Source: Mesocentrotus franciscanus
Lineage: Eukaryota > Echinodermata > Echinoidea > Camarodonta > Strongylocentrotidae
Assembly (NCBI GenBank): GCA_037976565.1
Contig: CP137672.1
Coordinates: forward strand, 34,116,737 to 34,180,736
Length of the DNA: 64,000 bases
Reading direction: 5' to 3'
The notes beneath the pieces were generated by a model. That model worked only from the letters and a program-made list of their open reading frames with translations, made no database searches and was not told the origin of the DNA. Positions 45,601 to 58,487 of this stretch are shown one piece after another (position 1 is the first letter of the stretch; every line of letters starts with the position of its first letter). The position numbers and the translations under genes were made by a program.

Positions 45601-48179
45601 TCAGGACTGAATTTTCAAGAACAAAAATCCTCGACCATTTCCCCATTCCCCTCTAAACTCCCTCTACATGTATGTTCATCTTTCTGCACATAACTTTGTA
45701 CATGTAGGTCAACATATTGGTTCTTGATCATATGTAGGCCTACTTCAGGTACATGTACATTTACAATATTAAAGTATCTGTATTGTAGATCAAAGCATAA
45801 TTGCCCCTTTTGATGGAACAAAGACAAATCAATACTCCTTGACCGGTGGAAAACCCGTCGTCCCACGCAAACAATATCCTGCTTTTCTTGGAAGGTTAAT
45901 TTTAGAGAGGACAAGCTCATGCAAGTGTCACTGACACCTGAAGTTATCTCGACTGTATCTAGTCTTGTTCCATCAAAACACTTCCAAAGCCATTTAGATT
46001 GTGAGGAGATGGAATTACACAAGTGTTCACGATGCGCTGCACGTATCATATTTTCAGATTGCAAAAGATATATCAAGATGTACATATACTGTACATGTAT
46101 CCCCAATAGGACATGTTCAAAAGGAGAAGTTTAAACTGCATGCACATTTTGCACACATATAACCGTCAGTTTTGTTGTAATCATATGATCTCATAATAAA
46201 TCAATTTCATGCATCCTATCGCAAGTTGGCTGCTGAAGTCATCTAAATCTCTCTATTCTTTAGGGTATTTCTCATTCCATAGTCCTAAACAAGAACACTT
46301 TCTTGCATTAAAATTAAAATTTTCAGGAACATTTTGTAGCATTTTCACAATTTCTTTTCTATGAAAATAAATTAACTGAAGTATTTTATCTGTGATATTA
46401 CATTGTGAAAAAACCCTCACAAATTGTAATATACATGTACATGTACATGTGTACACAAGTCATGAAAAATATGCACATCTGCTTTGTAATCAAAGAAATA
46501 CATATGGTTTGTTTGACATTTCATAAAATTTAGTATTCACCATTTTAAGCAGTCGATTCTTAATTCAATTTCCTGTTTACATAGACGAACTGACAAACAT
46601 TCATCTTGATTGAACTTTTAAAAGTAATTGGGATATCATTAATTTTCTAGAATGTCATCGCTTGAATAGCATCTAGTTCATTTATGCACCTTTTAGAATT
46701 CTGATATCAAGAATCAATCATGGACATTGAATGTGATATGAAGCATATAATGTCTTCAAAGGATGTTGAATATGTAAAATAAGGAAATGAGAGTTAAACC
46801 GTTTCAGAGACAAAGGAGGGTTTAACTGCCACATTTTACATTGTATCTTATACTTTTGGGCCTATTAATTAAGAGGACTTCGTTGAAAATTTCTTCATAT
46901 TCAAAATAATCTTATGATTTATGAAGCTTGACATCGTAAAACACTGTAAAACACTGTTTTCGTCAACATGAAAAATAGACAAATAAAACTTATATCATGA
47001 ATTCTGAGTTGTGGTACATGGTCTTAAAATTATTGGCAGTAAAAAAGAATTGATCTCATATGTTATGTGACAGCATTACATAATGCCTGACCAAGATACA
47101 TATAGACAGAGAAAGGTCACAATGTCCATTAAATCATAACATTTTTCGCACCTTTAAATATAATTTTGTATGACAATGGATGGTTCTAGCAGGACAAGGA
47201 GCTATTGCTGAATCCATCAACAGACAAATGTCATGTCCCGGGTGTGCTTTTGACACCTACACGTACACATGAAGAAAAACCTATGGCAGACAAGAAGTGT
47301 TTAATCTTTCATCCATCTCGTCTCTTTACCACACCCATAATAACTATTTTCAGCATAAGTACAGTATTACAATGAATCAATACATTTTCTCTTCTCACTC
47401 TCCTCTTCATCAACTCCTTCTCTTTCTTTCAAAAGTGACTCTTTACCGTTACCTACTACATGTAGGAAGACGATGCACATTTGTTGCCATGGCGATGGAT
47501 GTGCGTGGAAACAATCAGAGGGTCCCGATTTTTATCTGCACCCATTATCGCCCATGCATGTACATGTATTTATCTCTTTTTCTTTTTTCTCAAAACCACC
47601 TCACCCACCTACATGTGTACATGTAGAGTGCTGAATGAAAAAAGATGGGTGAATTTACAATGCTACATGTACATGTACAGTACATGTAGCAATATAAATT
47701 AATGCACATTTATTCAATATTACAAGATTACATTGTACATATACATGTACATTATTATATTAAAGTAAATATGCAATCCAAAAATATGACCTATGATCAT
47801 GTAAGACTTTAACTCTTTATTCAGTACAGATTAAAACCAGAGACATTGTATATTGTACATATGTATGTACATGTGCCAAAAGTTGTATGTAGCGGTCCGC
47901 TGTTTGTTCCATCAGTTGACCATAGAGGACAAAGGGTTAATACTTTAATATCAAACTCTTTCCCTCAATTACATGTATGTGTAAATACTTAAACAATCCT
48001 GAGCAATACAAAAGAGTCGGGGGAAAATAGTCTGGAGGATAAAATTTCACAAGATTCTCTAGAGGTAATGAGAGGGAAAAACATCAACTTTCCTAAAATA
48101 TTTCTGACTCTGCAACTCTGACGTCAATATGCATCATTAGCTGGTTTGGATACACTACACTCCTGAAACACTTCTTCCA

Positions 48180-48240
48180 TCTTTCTCTTTCTCTTTCCAT
48201 CTCTCCCTCAACTTCACTCTCTCTCTCTCTCTCACTTTCT
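48180..48240. repeat. (CT)n-rich tract
   Basis: Short pyrimidine tract with a perfect (CT)n run near 48218-48232. Confidence 0.9.
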
Positions 48241-49006
48241 CGACATGTACTGTATCTCTTCTGTCTATCCCTTTCTTTACCCATCTTTCTCTCAACATTT
48301 CATTCTTCAATATGTCAATTTCTTAGACTTAATATGAATCAAATCCCCTGTTGGGAAATTAAAGCATATTTGTGATGTTAAGTTTAAAAATAGACAATTT
48401 ATGCAAAATTGATTCAATGTATGAGAGCACTCAATTCATCCATGAAGAAAATTTGTCTACCCTTTACTACAGTTTGCTAAAAATAGACAGAGAAAAACAA
48501 AATGAGACAAACAAACATATTAAAAAATATATACCCGTAATGATTTCATGCTTAGTATTGTGTCAGGCTCTATACATGTGTACACATTTCACATGTACTG
48601 TACCTAAATTTACATGTACTACACGTACCACAAATATGATGAAGGTTCAAAGAATTTAAAATTAAAAGAATTGCTCAAAAGATGATTTTTTTTTCTCCAA
48701 CTGTTGTGTTTTTTTTTTGCATTTCTAGCTACATTTAATAGAAGTTAGACATTTCTTTACATCAAATTTGTTATCTAGTGTATATTAAATTGCTATCATA
48801 ACACTGGGATAGTTCCATTGTGCTTTAAAAAAAATGATATTGAATTATCCAGCAGTAAATGTACTGGTGCAAAAAAGAGTTATAATCTTATGTAATTTTA
48901 CGAACACACACACACACACACACTGAAACATGTGGACCATGTACATTTATCTACAGAAGATATTAAAATACTAGATATATATACACCGCATACTTATATT
49001 ATCTAT

Positions 49007-49569
49007 TAAGGCTGCGACGAGTACTCGAATACTCGAGTACTCGCACTGTTGACAACAACTCGAGTACGATTTCGTACTCAAATACTCGGCCGCCATTTTT
49101 TTCTTTTTTTTTCCCGAGCACCTGGCACTGTCCAGGCGGACGGTCACCTGTGCCAGAAGAGCACCGGCATGGGTAAAAATGTTTCCCAGCTCAATCATAC
49201 ACAGGGTGTCACTGTCAACTCACCACTCAGAAACTGGGACCAAATCTCGGATTTCTGTTTGGACTCGGAGGAATATTTGTCTGTCATCTTTAGTTTTAAA
49301 AATAACATTGTTTCAATTATTTGTCAAAAATTCAAAAGCACAAATAGGTGCTTTCAACAGCAACTTGAAGTAAAATCGCTGGTTTTCAGAGACGAACTTT
49401 CGTACTGTTCGTAGTATGGTGTTGGCAAAAAAAAAAATCAAAAATCAAATTCAAAAAAATTCAAAAAAATTCAAAAAAACAAAAAAAACATGGCGTCCGA
49501 GTATTCGAGTACTCGCCTGTAAGCCTAGGAGTGTACTCGAGTACCTCATTACACGGTTATGCACAGCCC
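49007..49569. mobile_element. Non-autonomous hAT-like element
   Basis: Ends are AAGGCTGCGACGAGTACTCG and, reading inward from the other side, AGGGCTGTGCATAACCG. Both subterminal regions carry ACTCGAATACTCGAGTACTCG-type repeats in opposite orientation. The direct repeat TATTATCTAT flanks it (48997-49006 and 49570-49579), from which an 8-bp hAT-type target duplication can be taken. The interior has no transposase; A-rich (ttcaaaaaaa)n is near 49440-49485. Confidence 0.75.
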
Positions 49570-49932
49570 TATTATCTATAATTTATCTGCATATAATAAA
49601 AATCATTAACATGCTATCTTCATCTGATGTTAAACTACTGGTACATGTACATAAATAATTTTACTTCTGATTCACCGAATTGCAATTCAATGGATGGGTG
49701 TCTAAAGTACTTTGTAAATAACCAAGGGCCACCTAATTCACAATTTTGACAGGTTTATAGAGTGGAATCACAGCAGGATATAGTGCCCCAAAAGTAATTA
49801 ACTACATGTATGTCAAAATCGATGGTATTGATTGACTTGAGTTGGGTTTCACTGCTGCCAAAAGATTTGATCAGAAATGATCTTTGGTACGTCTGGAGCA
49901 GCCAACTGGTGCAATATACACTGTACATACTC

Positions 49933-49972
49933 CATCTGTTGAGAGCCAGAAGGGCATTAACTCTGTGTTAAA
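49933..49972. repeat. Short palindromic element, CATCTGTTTGG family (half copy, member e)
   Basis: catctgttgagagccagaag followed by ggcattaactctgtg: one arm of the family, without its partner. Confidence 0.5.
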
Positions 49973-49987
49973 GACAAGCTTGAGTTC

Positions 49988-50280
49988 TGGGGGTGTTTCA
50001 CAAAGACTAAGATCGACTTTAAGTTGGACTTAACTAGCTAGACTTAACTATGGCAGGCCGTTCACCCCACTCTTTGCCCCCACCATTATGGTCTTTAAAT
50101 AATATTTGTTCCTTCAATAATGAATTATCCAAAAATGTAAATTCTGTAGATTTGTGACCATGATTTGTAAGTCCCTTGAGAGACCAATGCCAGTAAACTG
50201 TGAGAGCAAACAGTGGCATGAATGGCCTGCCATAGTTAAGTCCAACTTAAAGTTGATCTTAGTATTTGTGAAACACCCCC
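49988..50280. mobile_element. Foldback element with GGGTGTTTCACAAA ends
   Basis: Left arm gggtgtttcacaaagacta, then agatcgactttaagttggac and ttaactatggcaggcc. The right arm is its reverse complement, ending atttgtgaaacaccccc, with a unique centre of about 140 bp. CTGG occurs on both sides. Non-coding and MITE-like. Confidence 0.8.
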
Positions 50281-50640
50281 CTGGTAATGATAGAAAATAA
50301 ATTCTCACAAAATCAAACAAAACTTACACTGAATGTTCAAGATTACAAATAAATGACATGTACCAAATGATTTTGGTAGAAAATGTATAGGGGCTGAGTA
50401 ATGAGCATAGAAAGATAAGGAAATCAGGGTGAGTATGCCGACACCATGTACTTAACACAGGTCACTATGTGCAAAATGAGAGTTGTGGTTTTTAATTGAA
50501 GATGATTTCCAGCAAGTTTTGTGAGGTTGTTTTCATTTTACTGGTTCAAACAATCAATCTACTGCAGGATAAACAATCCAGAATGAATTATAGCCATGTT
50601 CTCTCAACATACGATGCCCATACCAGAGCTCAAGATTAGC

Positions 50641-50690
50641 TTTAACCTTTGAAGTAGAGGATTTAATTCCCTTCTGGTTTGCAACAGATG
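50641..50690. repeat. Short palindromic element, CATCTGTTTGG family (member f, partial)
   Basis: tttaattcccttctggtttgcaacagatg: right arm of the family, with weak left arm. Confidence 0.45.
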
Positions 50691-51469
50691 ATATATCACT
50701 CAGACTCTTCACCATTTTATTGAGATGTGAATAAAGAACAAATAATGTTTAGCTTGCACATGTTTGTAAATGAGGCTCATCAAACTCTGTCATTAGGCTT
50801 GCTTGTTATGTGTAGTCCATTTGGTTAACATACAGGAAGATATTTATCTTGTATTATATTGCCATCCACAGAAAATTATCAGATTCCTCCCAAGATCAAG
50901 CTATACACATTCATGAATAAAGCATAAGATTGCCATTGATATTCTAATGCTAACCATTGTCTACGAGATTATGTAGTAAATACATGTACTGGAAGAGGGG
51001 CTTGGAGCCTTATCCTGTTGAACATCCAAATATGTGCTGGTTATTAGTGTACATGTACATGTAGTAATGTAGGAATTTGACTGTGATCTAGAGTGAGGAA
51101 AGACTAGATTTATATATGCAATCTAAATTCTGTACAGAAATTGAAAATAAAAGATTTTTCAACAGCATTTCCTATGAACCCAAATTGTGTTAACCCGACT
51201 GAAGTTTGGCAGAGCTCTAGGCCTGTTAAACAGGCAGATAATTCACCCACAGCCACTGTCACGCACCGCCATGCACACCACACAGCTCTCCCAGCAGAGA
51301 TTCATATTACATAATTAAATGCTCATCAGGCTAACCGTTCACTGCCGCTATGCACAGGAATGGCATAAAAAATGATTAAATGCAACTACTCTATGCCAAG
51401 GACCCTCACACTCTCACTTTCTGTATCCCTCACTCGCCCTATCCTTACTTGACTGTCCATCCATTCATT

Positions 51470-51870
51470 CATCTCTCTCTCTCTCTGTCTCTCTCTGCCT
51501 GTATCTCTGTCCATCTCTTTTCTCTCTCTCCTCCTCTCCCTTTATCCCTCTCATAAGTACCACTCCCTTTAACTCTCCTTGTTCCACACTGTCTGCCCTT
51601 CACTCTCATTCACTTACCCATCCCCTCCCTCTTTTCTCTCATGTCCCCTTCCCCCCGTCTGTCCTAATCCTTGTCTCCTTTTATCCTTTTACCCTCTATC
51701 CTCCATAGGCTTTTACTATCTCTTTCCATCTCCCTCCCTCACTCTGTCCCTCAAAATCATAGTCTCTTACATGTATTCTACTTGTCCTTCATTCTCCCCT
51801 CCACTCCCCCCTCTTTCTGTCCCCCACTCTCTCCCTATCCCCTCACTCTCACCCTCTCTCTCCAGACATG
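51470..51870. repeat. Pyrimidine-rich (CT)n tract
   Basis: About 400 bp of C/T-rich sequence with ctctctct runs and cccctccc patches; Ser/Pro/Leu-rich frames are compositional. Confidence 0.9.
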
Positions 51871-53146
51871 TAATATATCACTGGGAGCTCTGGCGTTCTC
51901 TCTCCCGTTCTGTGCTGCCATGGTTGACATGAATATATGAATTATGGTGGGACGCCACACAAGTTGCTTGGAGCGATGCACAAGTTGCATTTCATTAGAG
52001 ATACGTTGATGGAATAAAGTCGCCACACAGCACTCTCCCTAAAGCGGATGGGTAACAGCATTGCAAGGTCATGGGAAAACAGAACATACAGTTTATATAC
52101 AAAACGTGTCTATGCAACATACACTGTTAGTTTTGTAGCATTTCTCTCTTTATCACCCCCCTCCCCCCTCTCTCTCTCTCTTGTTCTCTATAAATTATCT
52201 TCCTCCTTCACTCCCTTTTCATTTTGTTTTCACTTTATATATTACATATATATCTTATCTTATCATGTACATTGTACATGTGCATGTAGGCCTGTTTGGG
52301 GAACAGATGCTGTTCAAAATTAGAGCCTGTCAAAAAAAAAAGGGGGGGGGGGACAAATGAATTATGTGTTTGGTCTATGAAGTACAATACAGGGTGTATA
52401 TTAAAATAGAGCTTCGGATTCTTACATCGGCTTGATGGGACTATTGCCTTTCGAGCTCAGGTAACAACCTCCTCTGTCTCTCCAAGTAGCCAAAGTACAT
52501 TTACATGTATATGTATTTCCTTCTTAAAGATTTTTTCTTTCTTCCTTTTTCTTTTTAAATGAGAGTTTACTTCAATAAACGGACGTGGGAAATATTTACA
52601 TTCTGCTAAAACAAAACAGAAAACATATAATCCCTTTCATTTCATACTATATTTTTCATCTCTGATTATATACTTGAATATACTTCCTAAAAATTACCTC
52701 ATTTATTTCCAAACAAATGAAATAAAAGAAATAATGTAAGTTATAAATTTTCCTTTTCTGATTTATCTACGTTGTACATCTTTGCTTAATTCTGCAATTT
52801 TTATTATTGGATCTATCCTCCATTCCATCCTGATGGGTTACAGAAGGATCACACTTACATGTACATTAACTAATTGCCACAATTTCATTAGTGGCTCTTC
52901 AAGTGCATATCCATTTACATGTAGTTGTACGTACTGTACATCAATGTATCAAGCATATGCACCAGCTTACACAGCATGACTTACAGTATCATCCACAATG
53001 AAAAGGTATTTATATTTTTTTTAAATTAGTAAATCCATTTATGATGTAGAAGAGCGTGTGGGTCAGGTTGTGTTCTAAATGTACCCTCATTGATATACAA
53101 ACGATTATATTACATTCTAGTACATTTGGTAAAGAACATGTACACC

Positions 53147-53309
53147 AGGGCCCCATCTTACAAGAGTTACGATTGATCCAAATCAATCGTAAGTCCTCCA
53201 ATCAATCGCAAGTTTGCAGTCTCCCATCTCTTATGTGCATACAGTAGTTGCGATTGATATCAATCGCAAATAAGTTGCGATTGATATCAACTCTTTGTAA
53301 GACGGGGCC
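53147..53309. mobile_element. Foldback element with GGGCCCCRTCTTACAA ends
   Basis: Starts agggccccatcttacaagag and ends ctctttgtaagacggggccc. The interior has repeated gattgatatcaatcgcaa words in both orientations. MITE-like and non-coding. It directly abuts the next element. Confidence 0.8.
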
Positions 53310-53744
53310 CAGAGCTGCCAACCTCCAGAACAGAAAATCTGTAATCACAAGGCTTAAAATCAGTAATTTCCTATGCGGCGGCAGCGGCGCTATGAATCTA
53401 AAAAAAAATGGCACGCCAACACTGCGCGGATACATGCGCGCATGATTATCTGAAATTTTGGGTGATTTTACTCACACAAAGTTGCTATATATTGATTTTC
53501 AGGTCATCACATCACATGAGTTTTCCATGAAAATTTCGCTTCTATTAGAGAATCAATACTTGATACTTTTCCGTCTTTTTCAGCGAGTGTTGGATGGCTG
53601 CCATACTGCACAGCACTCGCTACGATAAATCATATTTTTGTTTGTTTTTTGTAATCCATAATTTTAGACAATATTCCATACTGACATAATGATCGTTAAT
53701 TTCCGTACCAATTACGGAAAATTCCGTACTAGTTGGCAGCTCTG
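53310..53744. mobile_element. Foldback element with CAGAGCTGCCAAC ends
   Basis: Left end CAGAGCTGCCAAC, right end GTTGGCAGCTCTG. The subterminal words aaaatctgtaat and attacggaaaattccgta also face each other. GTACACC follows the right end and also precedes the neighbouring element at 53140-53146, suggesting the pair occupies one insertion site. Related by its ends to 13994-14198. Confidence 0.7.
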
Positions 53745-54646
53745 GTACACCCTGTACATGTACGTGTACATCGGTGGCTGATCTACTGTGGGGCAGGCCC
53801 TTTTGTAAACCAATTAGCAATACATGTACATACTGTAAGTAAAGTAAGAACAAAAGAATGGATAATTTCTTTTTCCTGAATTGCCCCCCCCCCCCCAAAC
53901 CCATTTTCATTATTATTATTTTGAACAAAATGCTGGATTGACCCCTGATACATGTGGGAGACAATATTCATGGACTGGATACTGTGTCTAGTGTAGATAT
54001 GAAACCAGAATGTTCTGGCAAAACAGCTACGTGTACAGCACATTGTGCAGCTACTGTATGAAAATGTCACAGTTCAATGGAGAATGCCTTTTGGCTTTTA
54101 AATTAAATTGGCTTTATGATTAACCAGAAAAACAAAAAGAGTAGATCTATGAACGGCAAGTAAGGGATATACAGTACCGTACATGTAAGTGAATATATTG
54201 ATGGTGGATCTGTGAAAATATGTCATAAAACAAAATATATCATAAAACAAAATAATTTCATAAATGAATTCCTTTTAAGTCAGTTCTTGACTCTATTACT
54301 GGTTATAAAGTTTGGCTTTTAAAATTTATACAAGAAATATTCTAGCAACTATATGTACATGTATATTGCAAGCTAACCCTTTCAGGACAGGATACATGTT
54401 TAGGGCTTAATTGCTCATATATTGTTACCGGTATTCAAATTGGCAACAATAATATTTTTCTTTTATCGCTACAATGATAGAATAAAATCCAATATCTCTG
54501 GAAGCAATATACAGTGGCAAGAACGTTGTCTAAAAGTTTTAAAAAGATAAATTCTGATCGAATGATTTTTAATCTCTCAACGTGTTGCCAATTTAAGGAT
54601 TGAAAAAAAGAATTCCTTTAGAAAATTCCTAGCATCAAAAGCAATA

Positions 54647-54892
54647 TACCGTTTTTGTCGGCGTAAAGGCCGCAGTATTTTTGGAAGAGAAAATATCAAA
54701 AAGTCTGGGTGTGGCCGATGCGCCATAACAGTAAAAAAATCGCAAGTCAAAACCATGAAAACAGTACAAATTCCTACATACATGTATGGGACTACAATGA
54801 CTATACCAGTTAATGTGCAGTGGTACTGGACATTTCTAGACATGTCTTACCGACAATTTTGTGTTATATTGTTGACATGAAGGGCAAAGTTT
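54647..54892. repeat. Dispersed repeat family R1, copy 2
   Basis: Starts accgtttttgtcggcgtaaaggccgc, like 18020, then matches the reverse complement of 18283-18466 (tctgggtgtggccgatgcgc ... attgttgacatgaag). A shortened copy. Confidence 0.6.
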
Positions 54893-55598
54893 TTACTCGT
54901 GTACCTGTACATGTATCTGGTATATTCTATAGGGCTCTGAATCAAAAGTTATTGAGCCAAACCACAAAATGTGGAATATTTGTCGCAAGCTTTAATCAAC
55001 ATTTTAATATTAAGCACAACAATTCTTGAAGACCTCTTCAAATCCATGGACATGTTCATCTACATCTACAATTGTATTTGTTGTAGACCCACATCTACAT
55101 GTACATCTGACGCAGAGTAGTCCTATCGGCTGACATTATGAAACTGACTTCCAAAGTTGTTTGACATGTCACGACCCACACATACATGTACATGTATACA
55201 CATGTACCATGTCAAATGTGTGAATACGTTTCATTGTTCCTGAACCAAGTGCTAATGTGTGTTATCTATTACACACCATGCGTGGTATGCTACTTTTCCT
55301 GTCGATACATTTACAACTGATGAGTTTACATGTAGGGTCACTGTCACTGAGCTGGTCTTGTGTGCGAACATAGTGCATGTGGGCCATTACTTATACTTCA
55401 TGGAAATAGCATACTAATGAGAAAGTCAGGCGCTACAATTTTTGTCTTTTCTTCCAGATGTAAACAATCAAAAGTTAAAGGAAGTATTGAAGATTATGAT
55501 CAGGTCGTGACAGTACTTGTGTTGTCATGGTTAAACATGTAAGATACAACATTCCTGAAATGTTCAGGAAAAATGAGCAACATTTGGTACAGGAAAAT

Positions 55599-56076
55599 GA
55601 ATGTGTCCATGTATATCTGGGCCCCATTGCAACAAAACTTAGCATTGATGGTAACTTTGTCATTAATGGTAACTTCCATAGTAAACATGATTTGATTGGC
55701 TGTTGAGTGATGTTGCCATAGTAGTTAATACATGTATGATGGCAAAGTTACCTTCAGTGGTAAGTCTTACACAATGGGGCCCTGAAATAAAAATACAAAG
55801 AATGTTATTTATATGATAGTATGTGTAACCAGAAAGTCATACATGTACATGTACAGTGTACATTGCATGTAGGCACCATGACTACTGAATAAATTTTACA
55901 GGGACTTCATACCACAATCAAATTCCAAAACTTTGAAGAAAGAATAAAATAAAAGCTTGATTATGACAAGGATATACTTGGAAAAAATCATCATGACTAA
56001 GAGAGTTAGAAAATAAAAAAATTGAACAAATGTTAATGGAAATATATGTACATACACTTTACGGGACAAAAGCTAA
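55599..56076. repeat. Exact 478-bp tandem duplication, unit 1
   Basis: Identical, as far as I can see, to 56077-56554, directly head to tail. It contains a foldback element. Either a very recent duplication or an assembly overlap that was not collapsed. Confidence 0.93.
55619..55782. mobile_element. Foldback element with GGGCCCCATTG ends (in duplicated unit 1)
   Basis: Left arm gggccccattgcaacaaaac, then ttag.attgatggtaactttg. The right arm is caaagttaccttcagtggta, then agtcttacacaatggggccc. The middle includes ttgattggctgttgag. A second copy within unit 2 is at 56097-56260. Confidence 0.8.
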
Positions 56077-56554
56077 GAATGTGTCCATGTATATCTGGGC
56101 CCCATTGCAACAAAACTTAGCATTGATGGTAACTTTGTCATTAATGGTAACTTCCATAGTAAACATGATTTGATTGGCTGTTGAGTGATGTTGCCATAGT
56201 AGTTAATACATGTATGATGGCAAAGTTACCTTCAGTGGTAAGTCTTACACAATGGGGCCCTGAAATAAAAATACAAAGAATGTTATTTATATGATAGTAT
56301 GTGTAACCAGAAAGTCATACATGTACATGTACAGTGTACATTGCATGTAGGCACCATGACTACTGAATAAATTTTACAGGGACTTCATACCACAATCAAA
56401 TTCCAAAACTTTGAAGAAAGAATAAAATAAAAGCTTGATTATGACAAGGATATACTTGGAAAAAATCATCATGACTAAGAGAGTTAGAAAATAAAAAAAT
56501 TGAACAAATGTTAATGGAAATATATGTACATACACTTTACGGGACAAAAGCTAA
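56077..56554. repeat. Exact 478-bp tandem duplication, unit 2
   Basis: Second unit; divergence from unit 1 resumes at about 56556 (tttgatttt). Confidence 0.93.
56097..56260. mobile_element. Foldback element with GGGCCCCATTG ends (in duplicated unit 2)
   Basis: Same element as 55619-55782, carried along by the 478-bp tandem duplication rather than by an independent insertion. Confidence 0.8.
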
Positions 56555-58487
56555 GTTTGATTTTAAAAAACAACATAAACTGTACTTCTAAAGATGAATA
56601 GATCTACAGTTGCAAACTGAACCGAAACTAAGCAATCTAAATCTTGATGGTTTTGGCAACTGAGGCAATCTCGGGAGTCGGGATGGTCCTAAAATTATAA
56701 TTTAATTGACTGATACAGTATTTTAGCAACAGATCTCTGCAAAGGTTATCAGTCAAATTAAATTATTAAATGCCATGTAATTCTGAAGTAATGTATCAAA
56801 CTTGCATTTATTTAAAAATCAGGGCTTGTCTCACATTTCTGTACCACACACACTTAGGAGTCCTTTTCGATCTCATTGCCTTTGTTTGTTTTTATTTTTT
56901 CAAAGTGAATAACAGACATTCAAAACTACATTTACTTCCTCAGCTACATGTACATGTAGATATAATGCAGGGAATAATTTTCCTGGTATCGCATACATGT
57001 AGCAATTTGCTATGCATTTTTTATATGACTGCTACACAAAATTTCTTTTGTGTAGCAGGTTTTTTGCATAGGACTGTACAGAGCTTTGTTTAAAGTATTT
57101 TTCCCATCGACCAAAACAGCTAATCAAATTTGAGAAGTAATATTATTCCCTGTAATGTCAGTACATGTACAGTACATTACATTGTATAATAGTTGATCAA
57201 ATGTAGTTGTATGAACATACAATGGGTGGTGCATTATCATTGTCAAATTGGACAATGAAAGGAGAATCTAATTTTCCAGTTGGAAGCCACCAGAATACCC
57301 ATACCTGGTACTAATGTAATTATGTACATTGTAAAATGAACAGGGAGACAGAACTTAAAGGGATTGGGTATCTTTGTCTCAGATTCTAAACAAAATCCTG
57401 GATTTAGCTCATGCTGCAATCATAATTATAAACCTTTAGGTCAGTCAGGAATCCCATGACATTTACAAGCCGATCGCCTGTCTGATTATCAAGATATATA
57501 TGATTGGAATTCAAAATTTCAAAAAAATAAAAAACTACATTATTCTATTGAGGTAAATGAGTATGGTAAAACCGGTCACTCAAAGATTTTTTCTTTTTTG
57601 ATGCAATTCATGATAATTTTGAAGCGCAATTTTTTTAGGGCTTCAATATTACACCATATCACGGACGCTGATAACACGTAGGGCCATGCATCTCAGATTT
57701 GGCATTTTTAAACAACGCCTTTAACAGATGCTTTTGTACATCATGAGAGAAGCAGCAACCATGTGTAATGCTTACAGGTAAAAGAAAATGTATTGGTAAA
57801 TTGGGTATTGTATTGAGGCCTCAAATCAGCTGACAGATGCTATGGCCATGGGTGATCTGAAGAAATGGTAATTTCCCTCTTCTCATACATGTATTCTACA
57901 ATCTACATGTATATAAAAAAGGCTTTTTTTTTTTAAAGATCAATTTTATTGATAGTCCCTAAAGCCTTCGCACCACTCCTCAAATATCTTAAGGGGATTC
58001 CAAAGAAAAATATCAAAATTCGACCCCGATATATACATTTGCATTATTAACATTTCACTTTACAATGTAATAATTATATTTAAAGATACTGTTTTAAACT
58101 TTTGTCAAAAATAAGTCCATAAGATGGCAAGAAGCAAAATTATAAACACATAAAATAAACATACAAAATTATAAACATGTATATGGGTAGTGACAATTGT
58201 ACAGAATTCTTAGTAAATGAGTATTCTAGTTTACTTAACATGTTTATGCGGTACAACGAGAATCTTGCAATGTTTTATTGTGGAGAAGAAAAACAAACTT
58301 TTCCCTTTTAATAGCAGACACTGATAATTTGTCTTCAAACTTTTAGGGATGCTTTTCTTACATTCTACAGTACATGTATGCCAATTCGATACTTACCACC
58401 CAAATAATTTCAAAACTACAATGTACATGCACAAAATTGCACAGTGTACATGTATATCAAAATGCTAAATACATGTAAATGCACAGT

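Noticed and set aside
45615..46106. 163-codon open frame on the minus strand
   Set aside because: The longest non-repetitive frame in intron 1, but no motif or family is recognisable, the codon use looks random and it overlaps ACATGT-rich repeats. It could only be revived by transcript evidence.
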